From Pseudomonas synxantha (lineage in GTDB: Bacteria; Pseudomonadota; Gammaproteobacteria; Pseudomonadales; Pseudomonadaceae): a stretch of DNA of 64,000 nt. The notes beneath the pieces are model-generated. The model saw only the letters and a program-made list of their open reading frames with translations, made no database searches and was not told the origin of the DNA. A program made the position numbers and the translations under genes. This document shows, one piece after another, positions 9,866-19,219 of this stretch (position 1 is its first letter; each line of letters starts with the position of its first letter). The stretch spans positions 4,960,001 through 5,024,000 of the forward strand of contig NZ_LT629786.1 of the NCBI RefSeq assembly GCF_900105675.1, read 5' to 3'.

Positions 9866-10321
9866 TCAACTGCGCAGTGCAGTGACCAGCTCGGCCAGCC
9901 ACGGCTCGGCATCGGTTTCCGGGGTGACGCTTTCGCTGGCGTCCAGGCGCAGCATCGGCAGCACCTCACGTACCCCCAACTCAGCGAACAATTCGCGCAT
10001 CTGCTCCCCACCACCACAGAAGGTATCGCCATAGCTGGCATCGCCCAAGCCAATGACCGCACCGGGCAGGCCGCGCCAGGCCGCGGGCAGTTGATCGCGA
10101 ATGGTCGAATACAGGGGTTGCAGATTGTCGGGCAACTCGCCCATGCCGGTGGTCGAGGTCACCGCCAGGAAGGCCTCAGGGCCAAACGCCTGCACGTCGG
10201 CCAAGGTAGCGCGAGGGTTATGCCAGGCTTCAAAACCGGCTTCTTTGAGGATTTCTTCGGCATGGCGAGCGACTTCTTCAGCCGTGCCATAGACGGAGCC
10301 GGAAAGGATGGCGACTTTCAT
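9866..10321 (-). CDS. Flavodoxin (MioC-like)
   Basis: 151 residues. The FMN phosphate-binding loop is at the extreme N-terminus (SGSVYGTAEEVARHAEE), followed by TSTTGMGELPDN and the flavin-binding loop GLGDASYGDTFCGGGEQM, the three landmarks of the MioC/flavodoxin fold. It should act as a soluble electron carrier. The ATG at 10321 is preferred over the TTG one codon upstream. It sits back to back with the LOV photoreceptor gene, sharing a 128-bp intergenic region, so a flavin or light link is conceivable but unproven. Confidence 0.88.
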   Translation of the reverse strand: MKVAILSGSVYGTAEEVARHAEEILKEAGFEAWHNPRATLADVQAFGPEAFLAVTSTTGMGELPDNLQPLYSTIRDQLPAAWRGLPGAVIGLGDASYGDTFCGGGEQMRELFAELGVREVLPMLRLDASESVTPETDAEPWLAELVTALRS

Positions 10322-10449
10322 CAATCTGATCCTGTAGTTGAGTCAAAGCCTGGGATATTAGCAGCCTGTGCCAATATTTCAGTGCGCACCGTGCAACATT
10401 CAAGACTTGCCATAAACTTGCAGGGTCAACACAAGCCATGGACCGCTCA

Positions 10450-10917
10450 ATGATTAACGCCAAGCTGCTGCAAATGGTCGTCAATGCGTCCAACGACGGC
10501 ATCGTCGTTGCCGAACGCGAAGGCAAGGACAAACCGCTGATCTACGTCAACCCGGCCTTCGAACGGCTCACCGGCTATACCCTGGACGAAATCCTGTATC
10601 AGGACTGCCGCTTCCTGCAGTCGGGCGACCGCGACCAGCCGGCGCTGATGGCCATTCGGGAAGCCCTCGACAGCGGTGGCACGTGCCGGGAGATCCTGCG
10701 CAATTACCGCAAGGACGGCAGCCACTTCTGGAATGAGCTATCGCTTTCGACGATGTACAACGAGGCCGACAAGCAGACGTACTTCGTCGGCGTGCAAAAA
10801 GACGTCACCCTTCAAGTCAAGGCACAGCAACGCGTTGCCCAGCTGGAAGCCCAATTGGCCGAACTCAAAGCCGAGCTCGCGGTTCTCAAGGCGACGAGCG
10901 GAATTAACAAACTGTAA
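10450..10917 (+). CDS. Short LOV-domain blue-light photoreceptor
   Basis: 155 residues from the ATG at 10450 (MINAKLLQ); an in-frame ATG at 10438 would add four residues, and neither start has a strong Shine-Dalgarno. A single PAS/LOV core fills residues 5-120. The photoactive motif is YQDCRFLQ, so the flavin-adduct cysteine is present at about residue 53, together with FERLTGY, NYRKDGSHFWNELS and FVGVQKDVT. A short coiled-coil tail rich in A/E/L (residues 120-155) follows, with no effector domain. This is the layout of the pseudomonad short LOV proteins such as PpSB1-LOV of P. putida, which dimerise and switch on blue light. The regulatory partner is likely the nearby MerR protein. Confidence 0.92.
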   Translation: MINAKLLQMVVNASNDGIVVAEREGKDKPLIYVNPAFERLTGYTLDEILYQDCRFLQSGDRDQPALMAIREALDSGGTCREILRNYRKDGSHFWNELSLSTMYNEADKQTYFVGVQKDVTLQVKAQQRVAQLEAQLAELKAELAVLKATSGINKL

Positions 10918-10975
10918 AAGATGCAGCCTTTAGAGCGATAATGGCTCTTTAATGCCTTAGCCTTGAGCCAGATCA

Positions 10976-11581
10976 ATGCAGCGCCACACGCTATTGACGC
11001 AGGACGAGCTGGATTTTATCCAGGACATGCAGCACAACCCGCAGCTCAACCTGCGGGATGCGTGGTCGAGCCTGACGGTCAATGGCGGAGCGCAGATTCG
11101 CGATTTGCTCACCCGGCTTGCCGCTCACGACCAGGTCACCATCCAGGCGCAGTTCGACAACCAGCAACTGACCTTCCCCCTGCATTTGGTGGAAGATGAA
11201 TTTCATGCCGTGCATTTGCGCCTGGGTGTGCCGAGCATTTTCGAAGACGGCCCGATGATCCGCCCCTGGCGGCTGGCCCTGGAAGCGCCCGTGGCGCTGG
11301 AAAACGTCAAGGGCTACGCCAGTGCATTGTGGGTGCACGAAGTATCATTCAAAGGTGTGTTGGTAGAAGTACGAGGCAGGACCACACCACCCAAGACCTT
11401 TTCCCTGTGGTTCAGCCCTTCCGGCTACGAACGTATCGCGCTACGCGGTACGTTGGAGCGGGAAACGGCCCGAGGCCTGTTCGCCTATCGCCTGAATCAG
11501 AGTGATGCCGGTGAAATCGAGCGCCTGCGCCAGTTCATCCTGCACCAGCACCGCCTGGTCCATCCCCAGGTGCATGCCTGA
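10976..11581 (+). CDS. Conserved hypothetical, possible PilZ-like domain
   Basis: 201 residues, no signal peptide or membrane segment. I do not recognise a firm family. The layout, an N-terminal helical and beta region followed by a segment VHEVSFKGVLVEVRGRT, resembles YcgR-type proteins, and EVSFKG is close to the D/N-x-S-x-x-G half of a PilZ cyclic-di-GMP motif. The arginine-rich RxxxR half is not evident. It starts 58 bp after the LOV gene in the same direction and converges with the MerR gene 2 bp downstream, so it is probably co-transcribed with the photoreceptor. That invites the idea of a light-to-motility link, but the domain call is weak. Confidence 0.6.
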   Translation: MQRHTLLTQDELDFIQDMQHNPQLNLRDAWSSLTVNGGAQIRDLLTRLAAHDQVTIQAQFDNQQLTFPLHLVEDEFHAVHLRLGVPSIFEDGPMIRPWRLALEAPVALENVKGYASALWVHEVSFKGVLVEVRGRTTPPKTFSLWFSPSGYERIALRGTLERETARGLFAYRLNQSDAGEIERLRQFILHQHRLVHPQVHA

Positions 11582-11583
11582 GA

Positions 11584-12540
11584 TCAGGTATCCAGGCGAC
11601 CGCTGAGAAACTGCTGCAAGCGACGCGGCATCACACGGCCGTCGTTGCCCAGGCAACCAATCGACGAGCCCGCCAGGCTTTGTTCGGCCAGGTCCGAGGC
11701 ATCTCCAGCCAGCAGCAACGGGCAATTGAGCGTCAACGCCAGGCGATTGAGCCGCGATGGCAGTTCAGCGCCGGGAGCGTGGTTGGAAAACAGCACCAAG
11801 GCTTGCGGCCGAGTTCTCTCGCAGATCAGTGTTAACTCATCGAGAGGTTGGCCAACACCCAGCACTTTGACCGCCAGTTTATCGCTCGACATCAACAGCC
11901 CCGCCACCAGCAGTTCCAGCTCCCGGCACTCTCCGGCAATCGCGGCCAACGTCACACTGGGCACCGGCGAGGTATGGGCCATTTGCAGGCATCGAGCGGT
12001 GCGCAAACGCAGGAAGTTGTCGAAGAACAGCCACTCGCTGGCTTGGCCGAACCGGCCTTGGTGACGCAACAGTTGCTGCCATAGCGGCATCAGAATGTCT
12101 TGAAATACGACGGTCGTTGAGTAGACGCTGAAGATCTGGCCATACAGGTGGCCCAGCTCATGATCATCAAAGGCGCTGATTGCCAACCTCAGCTGCGCCT
12201 GCCACTGGCGCCACTCCAGTTCGGTATCGCTGCGTGACGCCGTGGCGGGCTCGCCAGGCAGTAGGTCACGCGCCAGGATCTTGCCCACCTTGCTCACCGC
12301 TACGCCACGCTCGATCCAGTCGAGAATGCGATGAACCGTATCGATATCGGTGCTTGAATACAGCCGGTGCCCACTTTCGGTGCGCACGGGCTGGATCAAG
12401 CCATAGCGACGCTCCCAGGCGCGCAGTGTCACCGGGTTTACACCGGTAAGCCTCGCCACTTCACGAATCGGAAACAGCACCTCGGCGTCAGCGTGATTGT
12501 CGGGTGTCGCTTCTCGAACAGGAGCAATGATTTCGGACAT
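11584..12540 (-). CDS. MerR-family regulator, class II LitR type
   Basis: 318 residues. The N-terminal MerR DNA-binding domain spans about residues 20-90 (FPIREVARLTGVNPVTLRAW, ERRYGLIQPVRTESGHRLYS). A C-terminal half of about 200 residues has the fold signature of a cobalamin-binding domain, but key residues are changed. The four-helix motif that should contain E-x-x-H-H/F reads SEWLFFDNFLR, and the DxHxxG-like site reads GECRELEL, lacking both the histidine and the glycine. Loss of B12 ligands is a feature of class II LitR proteins (for example PplR1 of P. putida), which work with a short LOV protein instead of B12. It is divergent from the ABM-folMEX unit and is a likely repressor of it. 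Confidence 0.85.
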   Translation of the reverse strand: MSEIIAPVREATPDNHADAEVLFPIREVARLTGVNPVTLRAWERRYGLIQPVRTESGHRLYSSTDIDTVHRILDWIERGVAVSKVGKILARDLLPGEPATASRSDTELEWRQWQAQLRLAISAFDDHELGHLYGQIFSVYSTTVVFQDILMPLWQQLLRHQGRFGQASEWLFFDNFLRLRTARCLQMAHTSPVPSVTLAAIAGECRELELLVAGLLMSSDKLAVKVLGVGQPLDELTLICERTRPQALVLFSNHAPGAELPSRLNRLALTLNCPLLLAGDASDLAEQSLAGSSIGCLGNDGRVMPRRLQQFLSGRLDT

Positions 12541-12752
12541 CAGCGGTTAAAAAATCCGTGTGGGCTTGGAACTCATTTAACGCCCATTAAAGCCAATGAT
12601 TCAAGATCTACGGCAAACCATCCGAAGTTTCTGGCGTATTTCGGCAAAACAGGAATAATCCTTGCCTGTTTTTTACGTCGCTGCATCACCCCGCAGCTTC
12701 GTTCGTGCGCCGCTTACCCGGCCCAGCGCACCTGATTACTTGGAGATACACC
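12541..12752. promoter_or_regulatory. Divergent regulatory region with an 8-bp dyad
   Basis: This is the only gap between the MerR gene and the ABM-folM-folE-folX unit. It contains a perfect inverted repeat AAAACAGG (12646-12653) / CCTGTTTT (12665-12672) separated by 11 nt and continuing into further T residues. The dyad could be the operator of the MerR protein, or, read as RNA on the plus strand, an attenuator-like hairpin. AT-rich sequence precedes it. No unambiguous -35/-10 pair was found. Confidence 0.45.
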
Positions 12753-13310
12753 ATGTCTACCTCACCCGTCACCTTGATGGTTGCGCGACGCGTAGCCAAA
12801 GGTCGCTACGAAGAATTGATGGCCTGGCTGCGCGAAGGCGAGCAATTGGCCACTGACTTCCCGGGTTACCTGGGTTCCGGCGTGTTGGCCCCACCACCTC
12901 ATGACGATGAGTTCCAGATCATCTTCCGCTTCGCTGACGAAAAGACCCTGCACGCCTGGGAGTTTTCCGCGTCCCGCAGCGCGTGGCTGAGCCGCGGCAG
13001 CGAACTGTTCGCCGACCCATCCGAGCACCGTGTAAGCGGTATCGATGGCTGGTTCGGCGCCGTGGGTGCTCGCCCTCCACGCTGGAAACAGGCAGTGGCG
13101 ATCTGGCTGGCGTTTTTCCCGGTGTCATTGCTGTTCAACTTCGGCCTGGGGCCGCTGCTCAACGAGTTGGACTTGTTCAGCCGGGTACTGGTCAGCACGG
13201 CTGCGCTGACACCGTTGATGGTTTACCTCTTTATCCCGCTGTCGACCCATCTGCTGGCGAACTGGCTACAGCCCTCGCCTTCACGCAAAGTCACCGAAGC
13301 CGCCGCTTGA
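12753..13310 (+). CDS. Antibiotic biosynthesis monooxygenase (ABM) domain protein, membrane-anchored
   Basis: 185 residues from the ATG at 12753, with GGAG 8 nt upstream. Residues 5-100 form a ferredoxin-like ABM domain (VTLMVARRVAKGRYEELMAW, FPGYLGSGVL, FQIIFRFADEKTLHAWEFS). Two hydrophobic helices follow (WKQAVAIWLAFFPVSLLFNF and VLVSTAALTPLMVYLFIPLS), so the domain is probably held at the inner membrane. The catalytic role of such hybrids is unknown. It is the first gene after the divergent promoter region and precedes folM by 56 bp. The light-locus context suggests a role tied to quinones, flavins or reactive oxygen, an inference. Confidence 0.82.
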   Translation: MSTSPVTLMVARRVAKGRYEELMAWLREGEQLATDFPGYLGSGVLAPPPHDDEFQIIFRFADEKTLHAWEFSASRSAWLSRGSELFADPSEHRVSGIDGWFGAVGARPPRWKQAVAIWLAFFPVSLLFNFGLGPLLNELDLFSRVLVSTAALTPLMVYLFIPLSTHLLANWLQPSPSRKVTEAAA

Positions 13311-13366
13311 GTACAGGGGGCCGGGGCGCTGGTATAGTTTCAGCCTGCCCGCGACTTGAGCCTCCC

Positions 13367-14077
13367 ATGACTGCAACCAACGCCCCGATCCTGATCACCG
13401 GTGCCGGCCAACGGGTCGGCCTGCATTGCGCCGAGCGCCTGCTGGACGAGGGCCAATCGGTGATTTTCAGCTACCGCAGCGAACGCCCCGGCGTGCAGGC
13501 ACTGCGCGATCGGGGTGCCATCGGTGTGTTCGCCGACTTCTCCAACGAAGCCGGGACGCTTGCCTTTATTGCCGAACTGCACACCCATACCCGAAGCCTG
13601 CGCGCGATCATCCACAACGCGTCGGCCTGGCTCGCGGAAACCCCAGGCGACGAAAGCCGCGCCTTTATCGACATGTTCAGCGTGCACATGCTTGCGCCGT
13701 ACCTGATCAACCTGCATTGTTCACCCTTGCTGCAACGCTCGACACCTGCCGACATCGTGCATATCAGCGATGATGTGGTGCGCAAGGGCAGTCGCCAGCA
13801 CATTGCCTACTGCGCCACCAAGGCCGGGCTCGACAGCCTCACGTTGTCGTTTGCCGCGCAGTTCGCGCCGTTGATCAAGGTCAATGGCATCGCTCCGGCG
13901 ATGGTGATGTTCAATGAGGGCGATGACGCGGCCTATCGCGCCAAGGTCCTGGACAAGTCGGCCATGGGCATCGAGCCCGGGCCCGAGGTGATCTACCAGA
14001 GCGTGCGCTACCTGCTGGACAACCCCTATGTCACCGGTACCACCCTGACCGTCAACGGCGGGCGGCATATCAAGTAA
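13367..14077 (+). CDS. folM: Dihydromonapterin/dihydrofolate reductase
   Basis: 236 residues, an SDR of the FolM/pteridine-reductase type. It has an N-terminal cofactor motif TGAGQRVGLHCAE, HNASAW in place of NNAG, the active-site pair in YCATKAGLD, and a C-terminal TGTTLTVNGGRHIK. FolM reduces dihydromonapterin to tetrahydromonapterin with NADPH, the natural cofactor of pseudomonad phenylalanine hydroxylase. The assignment is strengthened by folE 20 bp downstream and folX after it. A TATAGT box lies 29 bp before the ATG but has no well-spaced -35. Confidence 0.88.
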   Translation: MTATNAPILITGAGQRVGLHCAERLLDEGQSVIFSYRSERPGVQALRDRGAIGVFADFSNEAGTLAFIAELHTHTRSLRAIIHNASAWLAETPGDESRAFIDMFSVHMLAPYLINLHCSPLLQRSTPADIVHISDDVVRKGSRQHIAYCATKAGLDSLTLSFAAQFAPLIKVNGIAPAMVMFNEGDDAAYRAKVLDKSAMGIEPGPEVIYQSVRYLLDNPYVTGTTLTVNGGRHIK

Positions 14078-14097
14078 GCCGTCTGTGAGGATGTTGT

Positions 14098-14658
14098 ATG
14101 ACCTTATCCCTGCCCCACCACTATCGCGAAATCCTCAAGGGCTTGGGCGAAGACCCGCAGCGCGAGGGCCTGCTCGACACGCCCAAGCGTGCCGCCAAGG
14201 CCATGCAGTACCTGTGTCATGGCTACGAGCAGAACTTGGAAGAAATCGTCAACGGCGCGCTGTTCGCCTCCGATAATGACGAAATGGTGATCCTCAAGGA
14301 CATCGAGTTGTACTCGCTGTGCGAGCATCACCTGCTGCCCTTTATCGGCAAGGCCCATGTGGCCTATATTCCGACCGGCAAGGTACTGGGCCTGTCGAAA
14401 CTGGCGCGCATCGTGGACATGTTTGCCCGACGCCTGCAGATCCAGGAAAACCTCACGCGCCAGATCGCCGACGCCATCCAGGACGTGACCCAGGCCGCCG
14501 GCGTGGCTGTGGTGATCGAAGCCAAACACATGTGCATGATGATGCGCGGCGTGGAAAAACAGAATTCAACCATGAACACCTCGGTGATGCTCGGCGCCTT
14601 CCGCGAATCGAACACCACCCGCATGGAGTTCCTGCAACTGATTGGACGGAGCAAGTAG
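14098..14658 (+). CDS. folE: GTP cyclohydrolase I
   Basis: 186 residues, matching the family length. Zinc-binding and catalytic segments are intact: [20 protein letters not shown] around residue 75 and [15 protein letters not shown] around residue 142, giving the Cys, His, Cys zinc ligands and the substrate-binding histidine. The enzyme opens GTP to 7,8-dihydroneopterin triphosphate, the first step of folate and pterin synthesis. Its position between folM and folX indicates a tetrahydromonapterin branch copy; a housekeeping folE may exist elsewhere. Confidence 0.94.
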   Translation: MTLSLPHHYREILKGLGEDPQREGLLDTPKRAAKAMQYLCHGYEQNLEEIVNGALFASDNDEMVILKDIELYSLCEHHLLPFIGKAHVAYIPTGKVLGLSKLARIVDMFARRLQIQENLTRQIADAIQDVTQAAGVAVVIEAKHMCMMMRGVEKQNSTMNTSVMLGAFRESNTTRMEFLQLIGRSK

Positions 14659-14660
14659 CA

Positions 14661-15032
14661 ATGCCACAACTTCAACCAGGCATGGCGCGTATCCGGGTCA
14701 AGGACCTGCGGCTGCGCACCTTTATCGGCATCAACGAGGACGAAATCCTCAATAAGCAGGATGTGCTGATCAACCTGACCATCCTGTATGCCGCCCAGGA
14801 AGCCGTGCGCGACAACGATATCGACCACGCCCTGAACTACCGCACCATCACCAAGGCGATCATCGCCCATGTCGAAGGCAACCGTTTCGCCCTGCTGGAG
14901 CGCCTGACCCAGGAATTACTGGACCTGGTGATGAGCAACGAGTCGGTGCTGTACGCCGAGGTCGAAGTGGACAAGCCCCATGCGCTGCGTTTTGCCGAAT
15001 CGGTTTCGATTACCCTGGCGGCCAGCCGCTAA
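14661..15032 (+). CDS. folX: Dihydroneopterin triphosphate 2'-epimerase
   Basis: 123 residues from the ATG at 14661, GGAG 9 nt upstream and only 2 bp after folE. The sequence has the tunnelling-fold pattern shared by FolX and FolB ([67 protein letters not shown]). FolX epimerises dihydroneopterin triphosphate to the monapterin form. Linkage to folM and folE favours FolX over the aldolase FolB. Confidence 0.9.
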   Translation: MPQLQPGMARIRVKDLRLRTFIGINEDEILNKQDVLINLTILYAAQEAVRDNDIDHALNYRTITKAIIAHVEGNRFALLERLTQELLDLVMSNESVLYAEVEVDKPHALRFAESVSITLAASR

Positions 15033-15056
15033 CCCCCTGAATCTGCAGTGAGCCCT

Positions 15057-15353
15057 ATGAACGACCAACAACGCCTCGAACTAGAAGCCGCCGCCTTCCG
15101 CCGGCTGGTGGCCCACCTGGACAGCCGCAAGGATGTACAGAACATAGACCTGATGAACCTCGCCGGCTTCTGTCGCAATTGCCTGTCCAAGTGGTACAAG
15201 GCCGAGGCCGACGAGCGCCAGATCGAAGTCAGCCTCGATGAAGCCCGTGAAGTGGTGTACGGCATGCCGTATGCCGAGTGGAAAGCCCAATACCAGCAAG
15301 AAGCCAACGCCGACCAACAAGCAGCGTTTGCCAAAGGAAAACCCCATGACTGA
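15057..15353 (+). CDS. DUF1244 family protein
   Basis: 98 residues; the ATG at 15057 is preferred over the GTG at 15048. The compact helical sequence contains the conserved family core LAGFCRNCLSKWY with a C-x-x-C pair, and YGMPYAEWKAQYQ. The function of DUF1244 is not established. It follows folX by 24 bp and overlaps the next gene by 8 bp, so it belongs to the same transcription unit. Confidence 0.87.
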   Translation: MNDQQRLELEAAAFRRLVAHLDSRKDVQNIDLMNLAGFCRNCLSKWYKAEADERQIEVSLDEAREVVYGMPYAEWKAQYQQEANADQQAAFAKGKPHD

Positions 15354-15687
15354 TTTGAATACCCTGCGTGCCAGCCTCGACAGCGGCGAGCACGTATTTG
15401 CCGATACCCTGGCCTTTGTCGCGGCCAATTACGACTACCAGCCGCAGGCGTTCACCAATGGCGATGTGGAAAATGCTGCCGGACAAAACGAAGGCTCGTG
15501 CAAGACCTTGGGCCTGGCACTGCTGGAAGGCTTGAGCGACCAGGAAGCCTTGCTGGCGTTTGGCGAGCATTACCGCTCGGTGATGGCCACGCCGGACGGC
15601 AGTGACCATGGCAATATTCGGGCTTTGATTGCCCATGGTTTGGCTGGGGTAAAATTTGCCGCGCAGCCTCTGGCTCGCAAATCCTGA
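15346..15687 (+). CDS. HopJ type III effector-family protein
   Basis: 113 residues from the ATG at 15346, overlapping the DUF1244 gene. The sequence (FADTLAFVAANYDYQPQAFT, GDVENAAGQNEGSCKTLGLA, GLSDQEALLAFGEHY) is that of the small HopJ family. Although named after a P. syringae effector, family members are widespread in non-pathogens next to DUF1244 genes and need not be secreted; no type III genes are in this window. Function unknown. Confidence 0.85.
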   Translation: MTDLNTLRASLDSGEHVFADTLAFVAANYDYQPQAFTNGDVENAAGQNEGSCKTLGLALLEGLSDQEALLAFGEHYRSVMATPDGSDHGNIRALIAHGLAGVKFAAQPLARKS

Positions 15688-15703
15688 GTCAAATACATAT
15701 CCA

Positions 15704-15796
15704 AATGTGGGAGGGGGCTTGCTCCCGATAGCGGTGGGTCAGCTAACTAATACTTGGCTGAAAACCCGCTATCGGGAGCAAGCCCCCTCCCACATT
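15704..15796. repeat. REPIN (two inverted REPs)
   Basis: Two REP copies in inverted orientation (AATGTGGGAGGGGGCTTGCT ... AGCAAGCCCCCTCCCACATT) with CCCGATAGC / GCTATCGGG as inner arms and a short loop, between the convergent HopJ and trxB genes. Confidence 0.92.
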
Positions 15797-15810
15797 TTTT
15801 GCAGCGTTGT

Positions 15811-16776
<966 letters not shown>

Positions 16777-17067
16777 TCACTCCTATCGACCGCTCGAACC
16801 ACAGAGCGGCTGGAATAAAAAAGGACCGCGAAGCACTTGGGGAAGGCTTTGACTCGCCAGGTCCTGAAAAATAATGGGTGCAGGGTATCGAGGGGGGCAA
16901 GATTAAGGAAATACGCATTAACAATCCAGCTCATAGCGACTCTCTATGTGCTTGATCGAGTTAATCGACACCTTTGTTACCGTGGATGTCGCCTACGTGC
17001 CTGCGCTTTCACATCCTGTGCAAAGCCGGTAAGGTCGGCGCGTTCGTCATCCTGCTCGGAGTTGTCC

Positions 17068-17832
17068 ATGCCTGCCCCTGTTCTTTCCGGCCCGCAATAC
17101 CTGCGTGAAGGCCTCAAGCTGGTGTTGAGCCCCGGCCTGCGCCTGTTTGTATTATTGCCGTTGGGGATCAACCTGGTGCTGTTCGTCGGGTTGATCTATT
17201 TTGCCGGCCATCAGTTCAGCCTGTGGGTCGATAGCTTGATACCGACGCTGCCCAGTTGGCTAGGTTTTTTGAATTACCTGTTGTGGCCGTTGTTTGTGGT
17301 GCTGGTGGTGCTGATGGTGTTTTTTACTTTCACCATGCTTGCCAATATCATCGCGGCGCCATTCAACGGCTTCCTTGCCGAAAAAGTCGAGGTGGTGGTA
17401 CGTGGCACCGATGACTTCCCGCCTTTCAGCTGGGGTGAGCTGATCGCCATGGTCCCACGTACCCTGGCCCGGGAAATGCGCAAGCTGGGGTACTTCCTGC
17501 CACGGGCCATCGGCCTGTTTATCCTGTCGTTCATTCCGGTGGTCAACCTGATCGCGGCGCCGCTATGGTTGCTGTTTGGCGTGTGGATGATGGCGATCCA
17601 ATACATCGACTACCCGGCCGACAACCACAAGCTGGGCTGGAACGAAATGCTCGCCTGGCTGCGCCAGAAGCGCTGGCAGAGCATGAGCTTCGGCGGCATC
17701 GTCTACCTGGTGCTGCTGGTGCCGGTGGTCAACCTGCTGATGATGCCGGCGGCGGTCGCCGGGGCGACGTTGTTCTGGGTGCGCGAGCAAGGCGCCGAGG
17801 CGATGGCTCAGCAAGCCGTTGCCAAGTCATAA
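17068..17832 (+). CDS. cysZ: Sulfate transporter CysZ
   Basis: 254 residues from the ATG at 17068 with GGAG upstream; the frame is open further upstream but that part does not resemble the family. Four strongly hydrophobic segments ([40 protein letters not shown], a re-entrant pair around [20 protein letters not shown], and [20 protein letters not shown]) and the family stretch [16 protein letters not shown] identify CysZ, which imports sulfate for cysteine synthesis. Confidence 0.92.
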   Translation: MPAPVLSGPQYLREGLKLVLSPGLRLFVLLPLGINLVLFVGLIYFAGHQFSLWVDSLIPTLPSWLGFLNYLLWPLFVVLVVLMVFFTFTMLANIIAAPFNGFLAEKVEVVVRGTDDFPPFSWGELIAMVPRTLAREMRKLGYFLPRAIGLFILSFIPVVNLIAAPLWLLFGVWMMAIQYIDYPADNHKLGWNEMLAWLRQKRWQSMSFGGIVYLVLLVPVVNLLMMPAAVAGATLFWVREQGAEAMAQQAVAKS

Positions 17833-17886
17833 ATCCATCATCCCACTGACACAATGACGACATGGCCCACGGCGACACTGTGGGTC

Positions 17887-19065
17887 ATGACGACAGCCTC
17901 GCTTCACATCACCCTGATCACCGAAACCTTCCCGCCGGAAATCAACGGGGTGGCCAATACGCTTGGCCGTCTGTGCGAGGGTTTGCGCTTGCGTGGCCAT
18001 CAGGTCGAACTGGTACGCCCTCGCCAGGGTGCCGACCAGAGCCGGTCGAGTGACGACCAATTGCTGCTGTGTCGCGGCTGGCCGTTGCCGGGTTACCCAG
18101 GATTGCAATGGGGCCAATCGTCGATGCACAAATTGCTCAGGCGCTGGAGCCGCCAACGTCCGGACGTGCTGTATATCGCCACGGAAGGGCCGCTGGGCTT
18201 ATCGGCCCTGCGAGCAGCGCGTCGGCTGGGTATCAGCGTCGTCAGCGGTTTTCACACCAACTTCCAGCAGTATTCGAACCAGTATGGCTTGAGCTTGCTC
18301 AGTCGCTTGGTCACCCATTATCTGCGCTGGTTTCATAACCGTTCGAGCCTGACGCTGGTACCGAGCGCCAGCCAACGGCTGGAACTGGAACGTCGACATT
18401 TCGAGCGCCTGGAGATGTTGTCACGGGGCGTCGACAGCCAATTGTTCCATCCGGCCAAACGCGACAATGCGCTGCGCGAAACCTGGGCGTTGAACAATGA
18501 GCAAATCGCCGTGCTGCATGTAGGAAGGCTTGCGCAGGAAAAGAACCTGGGCCTGCTGAAACGCTGCTTCGAGACGCTGCAGGACCGTTACCCAATGCGC
18601 CAGATGAAACTGATCATCGTTGGTGATGGGCCGCAACGGGCGATGCTTGAAAAGGAACTGCCCGAAGCGATTTTCTGCGGCGCCTTGCGCGGTGAAGAAC
18701 TGGCGCGGCATTACGCGTCCGGCGATGTGTTCTTGTTCCCCAGCCTGACCGAAACCTTCGGCAACGTGGTACTGGAAGCCATGGCCTCGGGGCTGGGCGT
18801 CGTGGCCTATGACCAGGCAGCCGCTACCCAGCACATTCGTCACGGCTACAACGGCGTGCTGGCGATGCCAGGGGATGAAGATGCGTTTTGCGATGCCGCC
18901 AACTGGCTGCTGGAGGATACGGAGAGTTTAAGGCGCATGCGCCTTAATGCTCGCCAACATGCCAGCCGCCAAGGCTGGGCAGCGATTATCGAGCAATTCG
19001 AGCATCACTTGCGTGGTGTGTGCGGGGAGCGTTTCGCCCTTCCAACGCAACCTTACGTGCGCTGA
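17887..19065 (+). CDS. Glycosyltransferase family 4-type (GT-B)
   Basis: 392 residues from the ATG at 17887; an upstream in-frame ATG at 17854 is less likely. A GT-B fold enzyme: the N-terminal ITETFPPEINGVANTLGRL is the acceptor-side loop, and the C-terminal half has LHVGRLAQEKNL, VGDGPQRAMLE and the donor-binding SLTETFGNVVLEAMASGLGV with the E-x7-E pattern. No signal peptide. Resembles diacylglycerol- or lipid-directed glycosyltransferases found beside cysZ in pseudomonads; donor and acceptor are not known. Confidence 0.87.
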   Translation: MTTASLHITLITETFPPEINGVANTLGRLCEGLRLRGHQVELVRPRQGADQSRSSDDQLLLCRGWPLPGYPGLQWGQSSMHKLLRRWSRQRPDVLYIATEGPLGLSALRAARRLGISVVSGFHTNFQQYSNQYGLSLLSRLVTHYLRWFHNRSSLTLVPSASQRLELERRHFERLEMLSRGVDSQLFHPAKRDNALRETWALNNEQIAVLHVGRLAQEKNLGLLKRCFETLQDRYPMRQMKLIIVGDGPQRAMLEKELPEAIFCGALRGEELARHYASGDVFLFPSLTETFGNVVLEAMASGLGVVAYDQAAATQHIRHGYNGVLAMPGDEDAFCDAANWLLEDTESLRRMRLNARQHASRQGWAAIIEQFEHHLRGVCGERFALPTQPYVR

Positions 19066-19129
19066 GCAACCTGCCATTTACGTGCAAACCGCGATGAGCC
19101 CGCTGCAGGCCACTCAAGTTTTGCCTGGT

Positions 19130-19202
19130 ATTTAAAAGGGGAACCCTTGGGCCGCGAAACGCCAACCATTGATACCTGCCGGTCAAGCAGGCCCTTTTAA
19201 AT
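19130..19202. repeat. 11-bp inverted repeat with an inner hairpin
   Basis: Arms ATTTAAAAGGG (19130-19140) and CCCTTTTAAAT (19192-19202) are perfect complements separated by 51 nt. Inside the loop CCTGC / GCAGG (19175-19191) forms a second stem. The right arm ends 2 bp before the GGAG of the small gene at 19220, so the structure would sit in its 5' leader if transcription starts upstream. Confidence 0.6.
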
Positions 19203-19219
19203 AATGGAGATATTTAACA

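Noticed and set aside
13307..13338. Promoter before folM (TTGAGT ... TATAGT)
   Set aside because: The spacer is 20 nt, too long for a normal sigma-70 promoter; folM may be read from the ABM promoter.
15346..15687. Evidence for type III secretion from the HopJ-family gene
   Set aside because: The family is widespread without type III systems and no secretion, chaperone or hrp-box feature is near.
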